Assembly: GCF_021729015.1 (NCBI RefSeq)
Contig: NZ_JAJQQZ010000001.1
Coordinates: forward strand, 496,001-560,000
Direction: 5' to 3'
DNA length: 64,000 bases
DNA from: Halobacterium rubrum
GTDB lineage: Archaea > Halobacteriota > Halobacteria > Halobacteriales > Halobacteriaceae
Every line of letters begins with the position of its first letter. The first letter of the stretch is position 1. The notes under the pieces were generated by a model. That model saw nothing but the letters and a program-made list of their open reading frames with translations. It was not told the DNA's origin and did not search any database. A program made the translations under genes and the position numbers. Of this stretch, positions 50,650-59,118 are shown piece after piece.

Positions 50650-52296
50650 TCAGGCCTCTCGGCGCAGTCGGTCTAGCACGAACTCGCGGTCGAGTTTCGC
50701 GAGGAACGGCCCGAGCTTCGGGCCCTGGTCCTCGTCGAAGAACAGCCGGTAGCCGGCCGAGAAGAACGCCCCGATGTCGACGTCGTGGCGTTTCGCTGCC
50801 TCGTAGATCTCGCCCTGCAGGGCCTCGCCGTCGGGGTCCTCGGCGTCGAGGAAGTCGGCGAGCTCGTCGAGTGCGGTCTCGGTGGCGTCGTCGAAGTCGT
50901 GGGCGGGGATTCCGGTTCGCGCGAGCCGGTAGTTGAACTCGTTGTCCGTGCGTCGCGCCCACTCGCGGGCCAGCTCGACCCGCGCGAGCGCGTCCTCGAC
51001 CGTCTGCTCGTCGGCGTCCTCGGGGATGTGGCCCTCGCGGCGCGCGATCTCCTCGCGGAGGTCGGGGTCGTCGGTCATCCCGAGCACCGCCGCGAACGTG
51101 AACGGGATGCGCACACGGTCCTCGTCGATTTCGTCCACGAGCAGGGGGTAGACGCGGTCGGCGCGCTCGCGTTCGTCCGCGTCGGCGTCCCCGGCCTCGC
51201 CGAAGTAGACGCGCTCTAGGCGGTCGAACTCGTCGACGAGCTGGTCGAGGTGTTCGACGGAGAAGTCCCGCGCCCGCCGGGGGTCCTTGCTGAAGAAGAA
51301 CCGCACGACTTCGGGCTCCAGCAGTTCGAGGACGTCCTGGACGAGGACGACGTGGCCCGCCGAGGAGCTGAACGGCTCGCCGTCGAGCGTGAACCACTCG
51401 TAGGCCATCGGCACCGGCGGTTCGTCGCCGAGGACGTTCCGGGCGACGTCGGACCCGGAGGGCCACGAGCCCTCGGCGTGGTCCTTGCCGAACGGCTCGA
51501 AGTCGACGCCGAGGACACGCCACTGGGCGGGCCACTCGAAGCGCCACGGGAGCTTCCCCTCGCGGAGCGTCGCGGTGCCCTCGTGGCCGCAGCCGTCGAT
51601 GGTCTGGTCGCCGGCGTCCATGTCCGTGCAGACGTACTCGACGGTACCGGCGTCTGCGTCGACGCCGGTGACGGTCTCCGTGACCTTCCCGCACGCCTCG
51701 CAGATGGGGTTGAACGGGACGTAGTCCTCGTCGACCTTGTCCTGGTACTCGGCGAGCACCTCGCGGGCCAACTCGGCGTGTTCGAGGAGGAATCGGGTGA
51801 CGCCCTCGAAGTCGCCGTCCTCGTAGGCCTCGGTGTTCGAGACCATCTCCACGTCGATGCCCAGCAGGTCCGCGGAGGACTGGATGAGATTCGAGAAGTG
51901 CGCGCCGTAGGAGTCACAGCACCCGAACGGGTCGGGAATCGCGGTGTAGGGCGCGCCGAGGTTCTGGCCGAGCGCGCCCGCGTTCACGTCGCCGAGGTCC
52001 ACGACCTCGCCGTCGAGGTCGGCGAGCTTCCGGGGCAGCCCCCGCAGGGGGTCGCGGTCGTCGCTCGTGAACACCTGCCGGACCTCGTGGCCGCGCTCGC
52101 GGAGCACTTCGGCGACGAAGTACCCGCGCACGATCTCGTTCATGTTCCCGAGGTGCGGGACGCCCGACGGCGAGATGCCGCCTTTCACGACGATGGGTTC
52201 CTCGGGGTCGCGGTCGAGCACGCGGTCGGCGGCGGCGTCGGCCCAGAACACGCGGCCGCTGTCGTCGTCGGCGTAGGGGTCGTCGTCGGGGTGCAT
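50650..52296 (-). CDS. lysS: Class I lysyl-tRNA synthetase
   Basis: 548-residue class I LysRS, the archaeal type unrelated to class II LysRS, charging tRNA-Lys. HIGH-like motif SGVPHLGNMNEIV (about residues 42-54), a zinc site with CEACGKV and GDQTIDGCGHEG, and the KMSKS counterpart SSSAGHVVLV (about 278-287). The helical C-terminal half binds the anticodon. ATG at 52294-52296; the gene lies three bases downstream of pyrH, forming an operon. Confidence 0.95.
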   Translation of the reverse strand: MHPDDDPYADDDSGRVFWADAAADRVLDRDPEEPIVVKGGISPSGVPHLGNMNEIVRGYFVAEVLRERGHEVRQVFTSDDRDPLRGLPRKLADLDGEVVDLGDVNAGALGQNLGAPYTAIPDPFGCCDSYGAHFSNLIQSSADLLGIDVEMVSNTEAYEDGDFEGVTRFLLEHAELAREVLAEYQDKVDEDYVPFNPICEACGKVTETVTGVDADAGTVEYVCTDMDAGDQTIDGCGHEGTATLREGKLPWRFEWPAQWRVLGVDFEPFGKDHAEGSWPSGSDVARNVLGDEPPVPMAYEWFTLDGEPFSSSAGHVVLVQDVLELLEPEVVRFFFSKDPRRARDFSVEHLDQLVDEFDRLERVYFGEAGDADADERERADRVYPLLVDEIDEDRVRIPFTFAAVLGMTDDPDLREEIARREGHIPEDADEQTVEDALARVELAREWARRTDNEFNYRLARTGIPAHDFDDATETALDELADFLDAEDPDGEALQGEIYEAAKRHDVDIGAFFSAGYRLFFDEDQGPKLGPFLAKLDREFVLDRLRREA

Positions 52297-52299
52297 CTG

Positions 52300-53022
52300 T
52301 TACTCGTCGTCGACCCAGTAGGTCATCTGGTCGTCGGTGCCGTCCGGGATGATGTCGGTGCCGTCGTGTTCGCCGTAGAGCACGGCGTCGACGATGCGCT
52401 GGGGGTCGGTGCCGTCGAGCACGATGGTGCGGACGCCCGAGCGCTCGATGAGCTTCGCCGCCAGCAGGTCGACGGGCGCCGACGACCCGGCGTTCATCTC
52501 GATGTCCGCGATGATGTCCACGAGGTCGCCGGCGTTCATCTCCGCGAAGTGCTCGGCGTCGTCGTCCTCGTTCGGGTCCGCGGAGAACACGCCGTTGACG
52601 CTGGTCGCGTACAGCAGCAGGTCGGCGTCCATGTACTCCGCGAGCGCCGCGCTCACGGCGTCCGTGGTCTGGCCCGCGACCACACCGCCCATCACGGCGA
52701 CGTCGCCGCGCCGGATTGCCTCGCCCGCCTCCTCGTAGTTCCGCGCCGGGCTCGGGGCCGCCGCACCACCGAGCGCCGCGATGAGCAGCCGGGCGTTCAG
52801 TCGCGTCACGTCGACGCCGATGTCGTCGAGCTCGATCTCGTTCGCGCCGAGCTCCCGGGCGGTCCCGATGTAGTCTCGTGCCACTCCCCCGCCGCCGACC
52901 ACGGCGCCGACCTCGCAGCCGGCGTCGGTCAGCCTGTCGATGGCGTCGGCGTGCGCGTCGACTCGCTCTGAGGCGAGGTCGGGCGCGAGCACGCTCCCGC
53001 CGATAGAAACCACCACTCGCAT
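52300..53022 (-). CDS. pyrH: UMP kinase
   Basis: 240-residue archaeal UMP kinase that makes UDP from UMP. Amino-acid kinase fold: GGSVLAPDLASERV start (VVVSIGGSVL), nucleotide-binding VVGGGGVARDYIG (about 51-63), IAALGGAA, VMGGVVAGQTTDAV and the C-terminal LDGTDPQRIVDAV. Start ATG 53020-53022 chosen over a longer frame. lysS follows after 3 bp. Convergent neighbours absent; upstream region to 53134 holds the start of the next, divergent gene. Confidence 0.94.
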   Translation of the reverse strand: MRVVVSIGGSVLAPDLASERVDAHADAIDRLTDAGCEVGAVVGGGGVARDYIGTARELGANEIELDDIGVDVTRLNARLLIAALGGAAAPSPARNYEEAGEAIRRGDVAVMGGVVAGQTTDAVSAALAEYMDADLLLYATSVNGVFSADPNEDDDAEHFAEMNAGDLVDIIADIEMNAGSSAPVDLLAAKLIERSGVRTIVLDGTDPQRIVDAVLYGEHDGTDIIPDGTDDQMTYWVDDE

Positions 53023-53133
53023 ACTACAGTCCGATAGCCCGGAGCCGTCCTTAAGGGTTGTCAACTGCCGATTCGGAGGGCTATCCGGCTGCCGGAGGGA
53101 AACACGGAAGCGGGGTCGCCGAGATGCGCCAGT

Positions 53134-53439
53134 ATGGTTCCGGTCCTCGACGTCGACGTCCTCCTCGCGCTGGCGTGGCTGGTGGTGCTGTTCGCGGCCG
53201 GGTTCCGGTACCGCTGGGGGTCGCTGCCCTCCGCGAGAGCGCTGCTAGTGGTCGCGTCGGCGCTGGTCTGGCTGGGGTACTCGCTGACACAGCTCTCGGC
53301 GTTTCTCGCGGCTCCGTTCGACGACGTAGCGGTCGCGGTAGCGGTGGGTTTCCTGGTCGCCGGCGGGGTGCTGCTCGTCAGGTGGTGGCGGCGGGACGAC
53401 ACGGCGAAATCCGGTGGAGCGGCTAGCGGTAACGAATGA
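53134..53439 (+). CDS. Small membrane protein, unknown
   Basis: 101-residue protein with three hydrophobic segments: VDVLLALAWLVVLFAAGF, ALLVVASALVWLGYSL and VAVAVAVGFLVAGGVLLVRWW, then a Gly/Asp tail. ATG at 53134. No family recognised. The AT-rich region after it carries possible control signals for the following gene rather than for this one. Confidence 0.7.
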   Translation: MVPVLDVDVLLALAWLVVLFAAGFRYRWGSLPSARALLVVASALVWLGYSLTQLSAFLAAPFDDVAVAVAVGFLVAGGVLLVRWWRRDDTAKSGGAASGNE

Positions 53440-53581
53440 CAATTTCCGGGCTGGCTGGCAGCAAGTGGTGGTCGAACTACCGGCATCTGGTCGCTGTCTG
53501 ACGCGTCGACGACGCAGATCGGGCGTGTGCCGACTACTACTCTGACGTAAACGTGAGAGTAGAAAGAAAATCCCAGAACCG

Positions 53582-53685
53582 TCTATAAAATGTCTGGACG
53601 GCTCTAAAACTGTCCTGAAACGTCGGTCGGAATCAGTTTACGGGTGAAACGTCGGAAATCTGCCCGAACGTTCCTCCCTTTATAA
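53582..53685 (+). promoter_or_regulatory. AT-rich control region with direct repeats upstream of the DUF7123-like gene
   Basis: The 284-bp gap 53440-53723 is far richer in A/T than its surroundings. It holds two similar words 20 bp apart, tctataaaatgtc (53582-53594) and ctctaaaactgtc (53602-53614), two exact copies of tgaaacgtcgg (53616-53626 and 53645-53655, 29 bp apart) and a TATA box tttataa (53679-53685) 39 nt before the ATG at 53724. Looks like an activator-bound promoter. Confidence 0.6.
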
Positions 53686-53723
53686 CCGGTCGTGGCCAGT
53701 AGGGGTGAGCGAGGCCAGACACC

Positions 53724-53987
53724 ATGAGCGCAACCCAACAGCCCTCCACCGAGGCCGACGCCGAGGCCGAATCACCGGACAAGGAAGCGCGCCTGAAGTC
53801 CTACCTCCGCGAGAAAGCCGCAGACGGCGAACTCTACTTCAAGAGCAAGTTCATCGCCGACGACGTCGACCTCTCCCCGAAGGAGATCGGCGCCCTGATG
53901 GTGAAACTCTCGAAGTCCGCCACGGATCTCGAAGTCGAGAAGTGGTCGTACACGAGCGCCACCACGTGGCGCGTCCAGCCCGCCTGA
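53724..53987 (+). CDS. DUF7123-like small haloarchaeal protein
   Basis: 87-residue protein: a Glu/Ala-rich front, then LKSYLREKAADGELYFKSKFIADDV, LSPKEIGALMVKLSKSATDLEVEKW and SYTSATTWRVQPA. The block YFKSKFIADD ... KEIGALM looks like a winged-helix with recognition helix, so a DNA-binding role is possible. I believe this is the group called DUF7123. Strong promoter-like region upstream suggests high expression. ATG 53724. Confidence 0.75.
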   Translation: MSATQQPSTEADAEAESPDKEARLKSYLREKAADGELYFKSKFIADDVDLSPKEIGALMVKLSKSATDLEVEKWSYTSATTWRVQPA

Positions 53988-54182
53988 CCGACGCGCTCGA
54001 CCCCACCCTGACCCGCCGCCCACGCCCGCTACATCGCTCCCACGGGGTCCCGGTCCCCGAACCAACCACACGGGACGTTCCGCTCACGCCCCGCCCACCC
54101 ACCTCACTCCACGCTTCCGGGACCCCCGTTCTTGCGTGCTGCGCCGCCGCTCCGACGGCGCCGCCGCACGATTCTCACCGCC

Positions 54183-54207
54183 GCCACAGTGGTTAAGCCA
54201 CTGTGGC
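54183..54207. promoter_or_regulatory. 25-bp perfect palindrome before the S2P-like gene
   Basis: gccacagtgg-ttaag-ccactgtggc, 10-bp arms and a 5-nt centre, ends 15 nt before the ATG at 54223. For a leaderless gene this is just where TATA/BRE would be, and no other A/T-rich box is present, so it may be a regulator site overlapping the promoter or a hairpin in a short leader. Confidence 0.6.
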
Positions 54208-54222
54208 CGCTAGCCCCGGTCG

Positions 54223-55338
54223 ATGTCGGCTCACCCGCCCGAGGACGCACCCGCCCCCGCCGCCCTCGGCGACCTCTTCGACGTCTACGAAGTCCGCCAG
54301 CAGGACGAACAGGTGCTGTACTTCGGCCGAGCCGGCGCCGACCGGAGCACCGTCGAACGGGAACTTTGGCCGCTGTTCCGTGAACACGGCTACGAGGTCC
54401 GGCTGGCGAGCCGTACCGGCGAGCTGGTGCTCGTCGCCGACCCCATCGACGCCACCAGCGACGACCGGGACGTCCCCTGGACGAACGTCGCGCTGCTCGT
54501 CGCGACGGTCGCGTCCACGCTGTTCGTCGGCGCGAACTGGTACTACGTCGACCCGATCTCGCCGGAGATCGTCCACGCCGTGCCGTTCACGCTGTCCGTG
54601 CTCGGCGTGCTCGCCGTCCACGAGTTCGGCCACTACGCGATGAGCAAGTACCACGACGTCGACGCCAGCCTCCCGTACTTCATCCCGTTCCCGTCGCTGT
54701 TCGGGACGATGGGCGCCGTCATCCGGATGCGCGGCCGGATGCCCGACCGCAAAGCGCTGTTCGACATCGGTGCCGCTGGCCCGCTCGCGGGGCTGGTCGC
54801 TGCCGTCGTCGTCTCCGCAGTCGGCCTCTGGCTGCCCCCCGTGACGGTGCCGGCGGACGTCGCGACTTCGGCGTCCGCCGTCCGCATCGAGTTCGACTAC
54901 CCGCTACTGCTGCGGGGTATCGCCGCCGCCATCGGCGAGCCGCTGTCGTACAGCGACCCGACCCGGTCGGTCAACCCGGTCGTGATGGGCGGCTGGATCG
55001 GGATGTTCGTCACGTTCCTGAACCTCCTCCCGGTCGGCCAGCTCGACGGCGGCCACATCCTCCGGTCGCTCGCCGGCGAGGCCGCCGGCCGGCTCGCCCC
55101 GGTCGTGCCGACGGCGCTGTTCTCCCTCGGCGCCTACCTCTGGGTCGTCGAGGACGCCGGGAACGCCGCCGGCATCTGGCTGATGTGGGGGCTGCTGGCG
55201 TCGGTGGTGTCGCTGTCCGGGAGCGTCCAGCCCGTCGACGACCGCCCGCTGGACCGCCGGCGGGTGGCACTCGGCGTGCTGACGTTCGCGCTCGGCGCGC
55301 TGTGTTTCATGCCGCTCCCCATCCAGATCGTCGGCTAG
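54223..55338 (+). CDS. Site-2 protease family membrane protein
   Basis: 371-residue M50-type intramembrane protease. After an N-terminal soluble 85 residues, membrane segments begin near 93 (NVALLVATVASTLFVGANW). The zinc motif is AVHEFGHYAMSKYHDVDASLP (about 131), and the second-ligand motif LLPVGQLDGGHILRSL lies near 273-288. It has no PDZ domain, unlike the larger relative at 48744. Substrate unknown. A perfect palindrome precedes the start. TAG shares CTAG 55335-55338 with thiL. Confidence 0.9.
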   Translation: MSAHPPEDAPAPAALGDLFDVYEVRQQDEQVLYFGRAGADRSTVERELWPLFREHGYEVRLASRTGELVLVADPIDATSDDRDVPWTNVALLVATVASTLFVGANWYYVDPISPEIVHAVPFTLSVLGVLAVHEFGHYAMSKYHDVDASLPYFIPFPSLFGTMGAVIRMRGRMPDRKALFDIGAAGPLAGLVAAVVVSAVGLWLPPVTVPADVATSASAVRIEFDYPLLLRGIAAAIGEPLSYSDPTRSVNPVVMGGWIGMFVTFLNLLPVGQLDGGHILRSLAGEAAGRLAPVVPTALFSLGAYLWVVEDAGNAAGIWLMWGLLASVVSLSGSVQPVDDRPLDRRRVALGVLTFALGALCFMPLPIQIVG

Positions 55339-56195
55339 TGCGTCCAGCCCTCGTCGGCGAGCGCCTCGCCGTCGAGCTGGATGCCCGTCTCCGTCGCCTC
55401 CCCGACCACCGAGAGGTCGACGGGGACGGCGGCCCGCGCCGCCTCCACGCGCTCCGGGGGGACCGTCGCGACGAGTTCGAAGTCCTCGCCGAACGTCACC
55501 GCCCGGCCCAGCGGGTCGTCGACGAGCCCGGAGAGGGCGTCCGCGACCGGAATCCTGTCGCCGTCCACGTCGAATCCGCAGCCGCTGGCCTCCGAGAGCT
55601 GGTGCAGCGAGCGCGCGAGGCCGTCGCTGGAGTCCATCATCGCCGTCGCGTGCGCGCCGAGCGCCCGGCCGGCGGCCACGCGGGGCATGAACCGGAAGAG
55701 GGCGTTCGCTCGCTCCACGTCGCCGCGCTCGAACAGCTCGAGGGCTGCCGCGCTCCGGCCCAGCGACCCGGTGACGACGACGCTGTCGCCCGGCTGGGCG
55801 CCCGCTCGCCCGACCCGCCTGTCGGCGTCCCCGACGGCCGCCGTCGCGACGGTGAACTCGTCGTGGCCGTCGAGGTCGCCACCGACGTACTCCGCGCCGA
55901 CGGCGGTACAGACCTCCCTCGCGCCGGTCACGAACGCCGTCAGCTCGTCCTCGTCGAAGTCGGGGGCGGCGTAAGCGGCGACAGCTGCGGTCGCGTCGGC
56001 GCCCGTGGCGGCGACGTCCGACAGCGACGCGCCCACGGACCGCCAGCCCGCCGTGTACCGCGTCGTCCCCGGCGGGAAGTCAGTGGCCTCGTGGAGCATG
56101 TCGATGGTGAGGGCCGTGTCGTCGACGACGGCGGCGTCGTCGCCGGCGCCGGACACGAGCCCACCGACCAGGTCCAGGGCCGCGCGCTCGTCCAT
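55335..56195 (-). CDS. thiL: Thiamine-monophosphate kinase
   Basis: 286-residue kinase that makes thiamine diphosphate from the monophosphate, last step of vitamin B1 synthesis. AIR-synthase-like fold: GAGDDAAVV (about 16-24) and DDTALTIDMLHEATDFP (metal-binding acidic run), WRSVGASLSDVAATGADA, GGDLDGHDE and AHATAMMDSSDGLARSL. Length slightly short but normal for archaea. Tail to tail with the protease gene. Confidence 0.93.
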   Translation of the reverse strand: MDERAALDLVGGLVSGAGDDAAVVDDTALTIDMLHEATDFPPGTTRYTAGWRSVGASLSDVAATGADATAAVAAYAAPDFDEDELTAFVTGAREVCTAVGAEYVGGDLDGHDEFTVATAAVGDADRRVGRAGAQPGDSVVVTGSLGRSAAALELFERGDVERANALFRFMPRVAAGRALGAHATAMMDSSDGLARSLHQLSEASGCGFDVDGDRIPVADALSGLVDDPLGRAVTFGEDFELVATVPPERVEAARAAVPVDLSVVGEATETGIQLDGEALADEGWTH

Positions 56196-56340
56196 GCCAC
56201 CGGGTTGGCAATCCCACGTGAAAAGCCCCCGGATGCCCCGTTCGCTGGCCCGGAATCGCCGCCGCGAGTGCGTGGGGTTCCGGCGGAGCGGCCCGGCTGT
56301 GAGTCACCGACGCGAGCCCGAACGAGCGGCTAACGATGCC

Positions 56341-56347
56341 TTTAAAC
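56341..56347 (+). promoter_or_regulatory. TATA box of rps19e
   Basis: tttaaac, 24-30 nt before the ATG at 56371, the best leaderless-promoter match in the window. Confidence 0.6.
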
Positions 56348-56370
56348 GAATCAGGGCCGACGTGCCTCCA

Positions 56371-56826
56371 ATGGCAACTCTCTACGACGCTCCCGTAGAC
56401 GAGCTCATCGACGAGCTCGCCGCGGACCTCGAGGAACGACTCGACGAGCCGGACTGGGCGAACTACGCGAAGACGGGCGCTGGCCGCGAGCTCCCGCCCG
56501 AGCAGGAGGACTTCTGGGCGACCCGCGCCGCCAGCCTCCTCCGGAAGGTCGCCGTCGACGGCCCCATCGGCGTGAAGCGGCTGTCCTCGGCGTACGGCTC
56601 CACGACGGACGGCTCCAACCGGTACGTCGTCGCGCCGTCCAAGACGACGAACGGCTCCCGGAACATCGTGCGCACCATTCTCCAGCAGCTCGAAGAGGAG
56701 GACCTCGTCGAGAAGCAACACGACCGCGGCCGCGTCGTCACCGCCGAGGGTCGGAGTCTCCTCGACGAGACCGCCGGCGACGTCATCGAGGACCTCGACC
56801 GTCCGGAACTCGAACGCTACGCCTAA
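56371..56826 (+). CDS. rps19e: 30S ribosomal protein S19e
   Basis: 151-residue small-subunit protein. It begins MATLYDAPVDELIDELAADL and keeps the family segments DFWATRAASLLRKVAVDGPIGVKRLSSAYG, RNIVRTILQQLEEEDLVEK and RGRVVTAEGRSLLDE. The frame is open upstream, but the leaderless ATG 56371 fits both TATA spacing and family start. Followed after 127 bp by the PDCD5-type gene, as in many archaea. Confidence 0.96.
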   Translation: MATLYDAPVDELIDELAADLEERLDEPDWANYAKTGAGRELPPEQEDFWATRAASLLRKVAVDGPIGVKRLSSAYGSTTDGSNRYVVAPSKTTNGSRNIVRTILQQLEEEDLVEKQHDRGRVVTAEGRSLLDETAGDVIEDLDRPELERYA

Positions 56827-56953
56827 CGACCTTCGACGACGGTAGCCGTTCTCTCCGGCGACTCTCGCCGCCGCACTCTCCCGCCTCCAGCGGTGGCACT
56901 CGCCACCTGCGTGCGCAACAATTAACGGGATTCGCGGCCAACTACCGTGTAGT

Positions 56954-57310
56954 ATGAGTGGGAATTCCGACGACGAACGACTCGAGGAGCTCCGCCAGCG
57001 GAAAAAAGAGCAGCTCAAACAGCAACAGCAGCAGGGCGGCGAGGCACAGCGGGAGGCACAGCAACAGCAGGCCCAGCAGGCCGAACAGCAGAAGCAGGCG
57101 CTGCTGAAGCAGAACCTCACGGACGGCGCCCGGAAGCGCCTGAACACCATCAAGATGAGCAAGCCGGAGTTCGCCGAGAAGGTCGAACAGCAGGTCGTGG
57201 CGCTGGCCCAGTCCGGCCGGCTCGAGGAGCGCATCGACGAGGACCAGATGAAAGAACTCCTCCGCGAACTCAAGCCCGACTCCCAGAGCTTCAACATCAA
57301 CCGCCGATAA
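56954..57310 (+). CDS. PDCD5/TFAR19-family DNA-binding protein
   Basis: 118-residue archaeal relative of PDCD5. The N-terminal half is a Gln-rich charged helix ([19 protein letters not shown]), the second half a compact helix bundle [23 protein letters not shown] and [20 protein letters not shown]. Thought to bind DNA or chaperonin; linked with rps19e in archaea. A caattaac box near 56920 suits its promoter. Three bases before the next gene. Confidence 0.93.
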   Translation: MSGNSDDERLEELRQRKKEQLKQQQQQGGEAQREAQQQQAQQAEQQKQALLKQNLTDGARKRLNTIKMSKPEFAEKVEQQVVALAQSGRLEERIDEDQMKELLRELKPDSQSFNINRR

Positions 57311-57313
57311 TAG

Positions 57314-57907
57314 ATGGAGCTGGGACTGCTCTACAGCGGCGGGAAAGACTCCACGCTGGCTGCGCTCGTCCTCGACCGGTTCTACGACATCACGCTCGTC
57401 ACGGCGCACTTCGGCATCACTGACGAGTACGAGCACGCCCGCGAGGCGGCCGAGGCGACGGACTTCGCGTTCGAGGCGCTGGAGCTCGACCGCGAGGTCG
57501 CCGACGACGCCGTGGAGTTGATGCTGGAGGACGGCTACCCGCGCAACGGCATCCAGCACGTCCACGAGCAGGCGCTGGAGGCGGTGGCGGAACTGGGGTT
57601 CGACGCCATCGCCGACGGCACCCGTCGTGACGACCGCGTGCCGACGGTGTCGCGGGCGCAAGCCCAGAGTCTGGAGGACCGCCACGACGTCGACTACCTG
57701 TCGCCGCTCTCGGGGTTCGGACGGGGTGCGGTCGACCGGCTCGTGCACGCCGAACTCGACGTGGAGGTCGGGCCCAGCGAGGAGATCCCGCGCGCCGACT
57801 ACGAGGCCGAACTGCGCGCGCTACTCGCCGAGGAGCACGACGAGGCGGTCATCCGCGAGGTGTTCCCGGACCACGACCAGACGTACGTCCACGGCCTCCG
57901 GGACTGA
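57314..57907 (+). CDS. PP-loop ATPase, adenine nucleotide alpha-hydrolase-like
   Basis: 197-residue PP-loop enzyme. The ATP pyrophosphatase motif is LLYSGGKDSTLAALVL (about 5-20); further seen: HFGITDEYEHAREAAE and FDAIADGTRRDDRVPTVSRAQAQ, ending in GRGAVDRLVH. This resembles PP-loop superfamily proteins related to tRNA thiolation or asparagine-synthase-like domains (DUF7411-like group). Substrate unknown. ATG 3 bases after the PDCD5 stop, a translation-linked neighbourhood that suggests a tRNA modification role (inference). Confidence 0.84.
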   Translation: MELGLLYSGGKDSTLAALVLDRFYDITLVTAHFGITDEYEHAREAAEATDFAFEALELDREVADDAVELMLEDGYPRNGIQHVHEQALEAVAELGFDAIADGTRRDDRVPTVSRAQAQSLEDRHDVDYLSPLSGFGRGAVDRLVHAELDVEVGPSEEIPRADYEAELRALLAEEHDEAVIREVFPDHDQTYVHGLRD

Positions 57908-58008
57908 CCGGGCGTCGCGCTCGCCCGTCCCACGACTGCGTCCCCTACCGGGCGTCGCGCCTGCCGTAATCGAACCACTCTTCTCCGGGCCGCTGTTCCC
58001 TCGACGTG

Positions 58009-58884
58009 ATGCAGCCAGGGTTGGTGTACGCGCTCGCCGCCGCCGGCATCTGGGGCGGCTACCTCTTCGCCCTGAAGCGGTACTTCGCGGGCATCCACGG
58101 CGCCGTCCTCACGCTGTTCGTGAACATCTCGGCCATCGCGTGGTATCTCCCGGTCGCCGCGGCGACGGGCGACGGCGGCATCCCGTCGTTCCCCACGCTC
58201 TCGCTGACCGCCGCGGGCGTGCTCGCGGGAACGATTCTCCTCGGGGGTGCGGGGTTCCTGCTGTCGGTGCGCGCGCTCGCCGTCGGCGACGTCTCCTACG
58301 TCGCCCCCATCGCGAAGATCGTGCCGGTGTTCGTCCTCCCCATCGAGGTCCTGGGCCTCGGCGCGGTCCTCGACCCGCTGTCGGTTCTCGGCGTCGGCGT
58401 CGCCACGACCGCGGTCTACCTCGCGAACTACGAGGGCGGCGACCTCGTCGAACCCATCCGGCGCGCCCGCCACTCGCGGGCCGCCCAGCTCGCGCTGTTC
58501 TCGGCGATGCTGTACGCCGTCAGCGACATCGGCCGCCGGCTCGTCCTCGGCGACTACACCTTCCCGACGCGGGTCTGGGTGCCGACGTTCCTCGGTGGCG
58601 TCGCCATCGCCGTCCTCCCGCTCGCGCTCCGCCGCTGGCCCAGCGAGGGCGTCCGCCCGCACCTCAAACTGTTCGCCATCTCGGGGTCGGGCGTCGCGCT
58701 CGGCGAGCACATCACGGCGCTCGCGTTCGCCGCCGCGCCCGCCAGCATCGTCTCCACGCTCGTGAACGGCCAGGCCATCGTCGCCGTGCTCCTCGGCTGT
58801 GTGCTCCTCGGGGAGCCCGGCCTCCGACGCCGCCTCGCTGCTGCCGTGCTCGCCGTCGTCGGTGTCGGGATGATTGCCGTCTGA
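58009..58884 (+). CDS. EamA/DMT-type transporter
   Basis: 291-residue integral membrane protein of two EamA repeats with about ten helices: start GLVYALAAAGIWGGYLFALKRY, repeat 2 starting near ALFSAMLYAVSDIGRRLVL, ending LAAAVLAVVGVGMIAV. DMT carriers export metabolites or amino acids; substrate unknown. GTG at 58006 is a possible alternative start. Followed by a 234-bp gap with repeat-type DNA before hisS. Confidence 0.9.
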   Translation: MQPGLVYALAAAGIWGGYLFALKRYFAGIHGAVLTLFVNISAIAWYLPVAAATGDGGIPSFPTLSLTAAGVLAGTILLGGAGFLLSVRALAVGDVSYVAPIAKIVPVFVLPIEVLGLGAVLDPLSVLGVGVATTAVYLANYEGGDLVEPIRRARHSRAAQLALFSAMLYAVSDIGRRLVLGDYTFPTRVWVPTFLGGVAIAVLPLALRRWPSEGVRPHLKLFAISGSGVALGEHITALAFAAAPASIVSTLVNGQAIVAVLLGCVLLGEPGLRRRLAAAVLAVVGVGMIAV

Positions 58885-58927
58885 ACGGCGATTGGCCAGC
58901 CGGCATCGGGTGGACTGAAAGGGGCCA

Positions 58928-59010
58928 GGCTCTCGAAGAAGACTGGCGACGCGAGCACTGGAGCGAGTGCAGCGAGCGAAGGGCGCAGCGAGCCACTCGA
59001 TTCGAGAGCC
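58928..59010. repeat. GC-rich repeat stretch with inverted arms upstream of hisS
   Basis: The 234-bp gap 58885-59118 has ggctctcga at 58928-58936 and its reverse complement tcgagagcc at 59002-59010, enclosing gagcgagtgcagcgagcgaa-type words like those near 7100-7500 and 46450. No gene or clear TATA box seen in the rest of the gap. Confidence 0.6.
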
Positions 59011-59118
59011 CGTGGGCGTTCGAGGTCACGCAATCGGGCGACTGCTACCCGCACACTCCCTGCCACACAGGGCCAGTGAACGGAAGCATTGAAGCGCGGG
59101 ACGCGACAACGACGCTGC

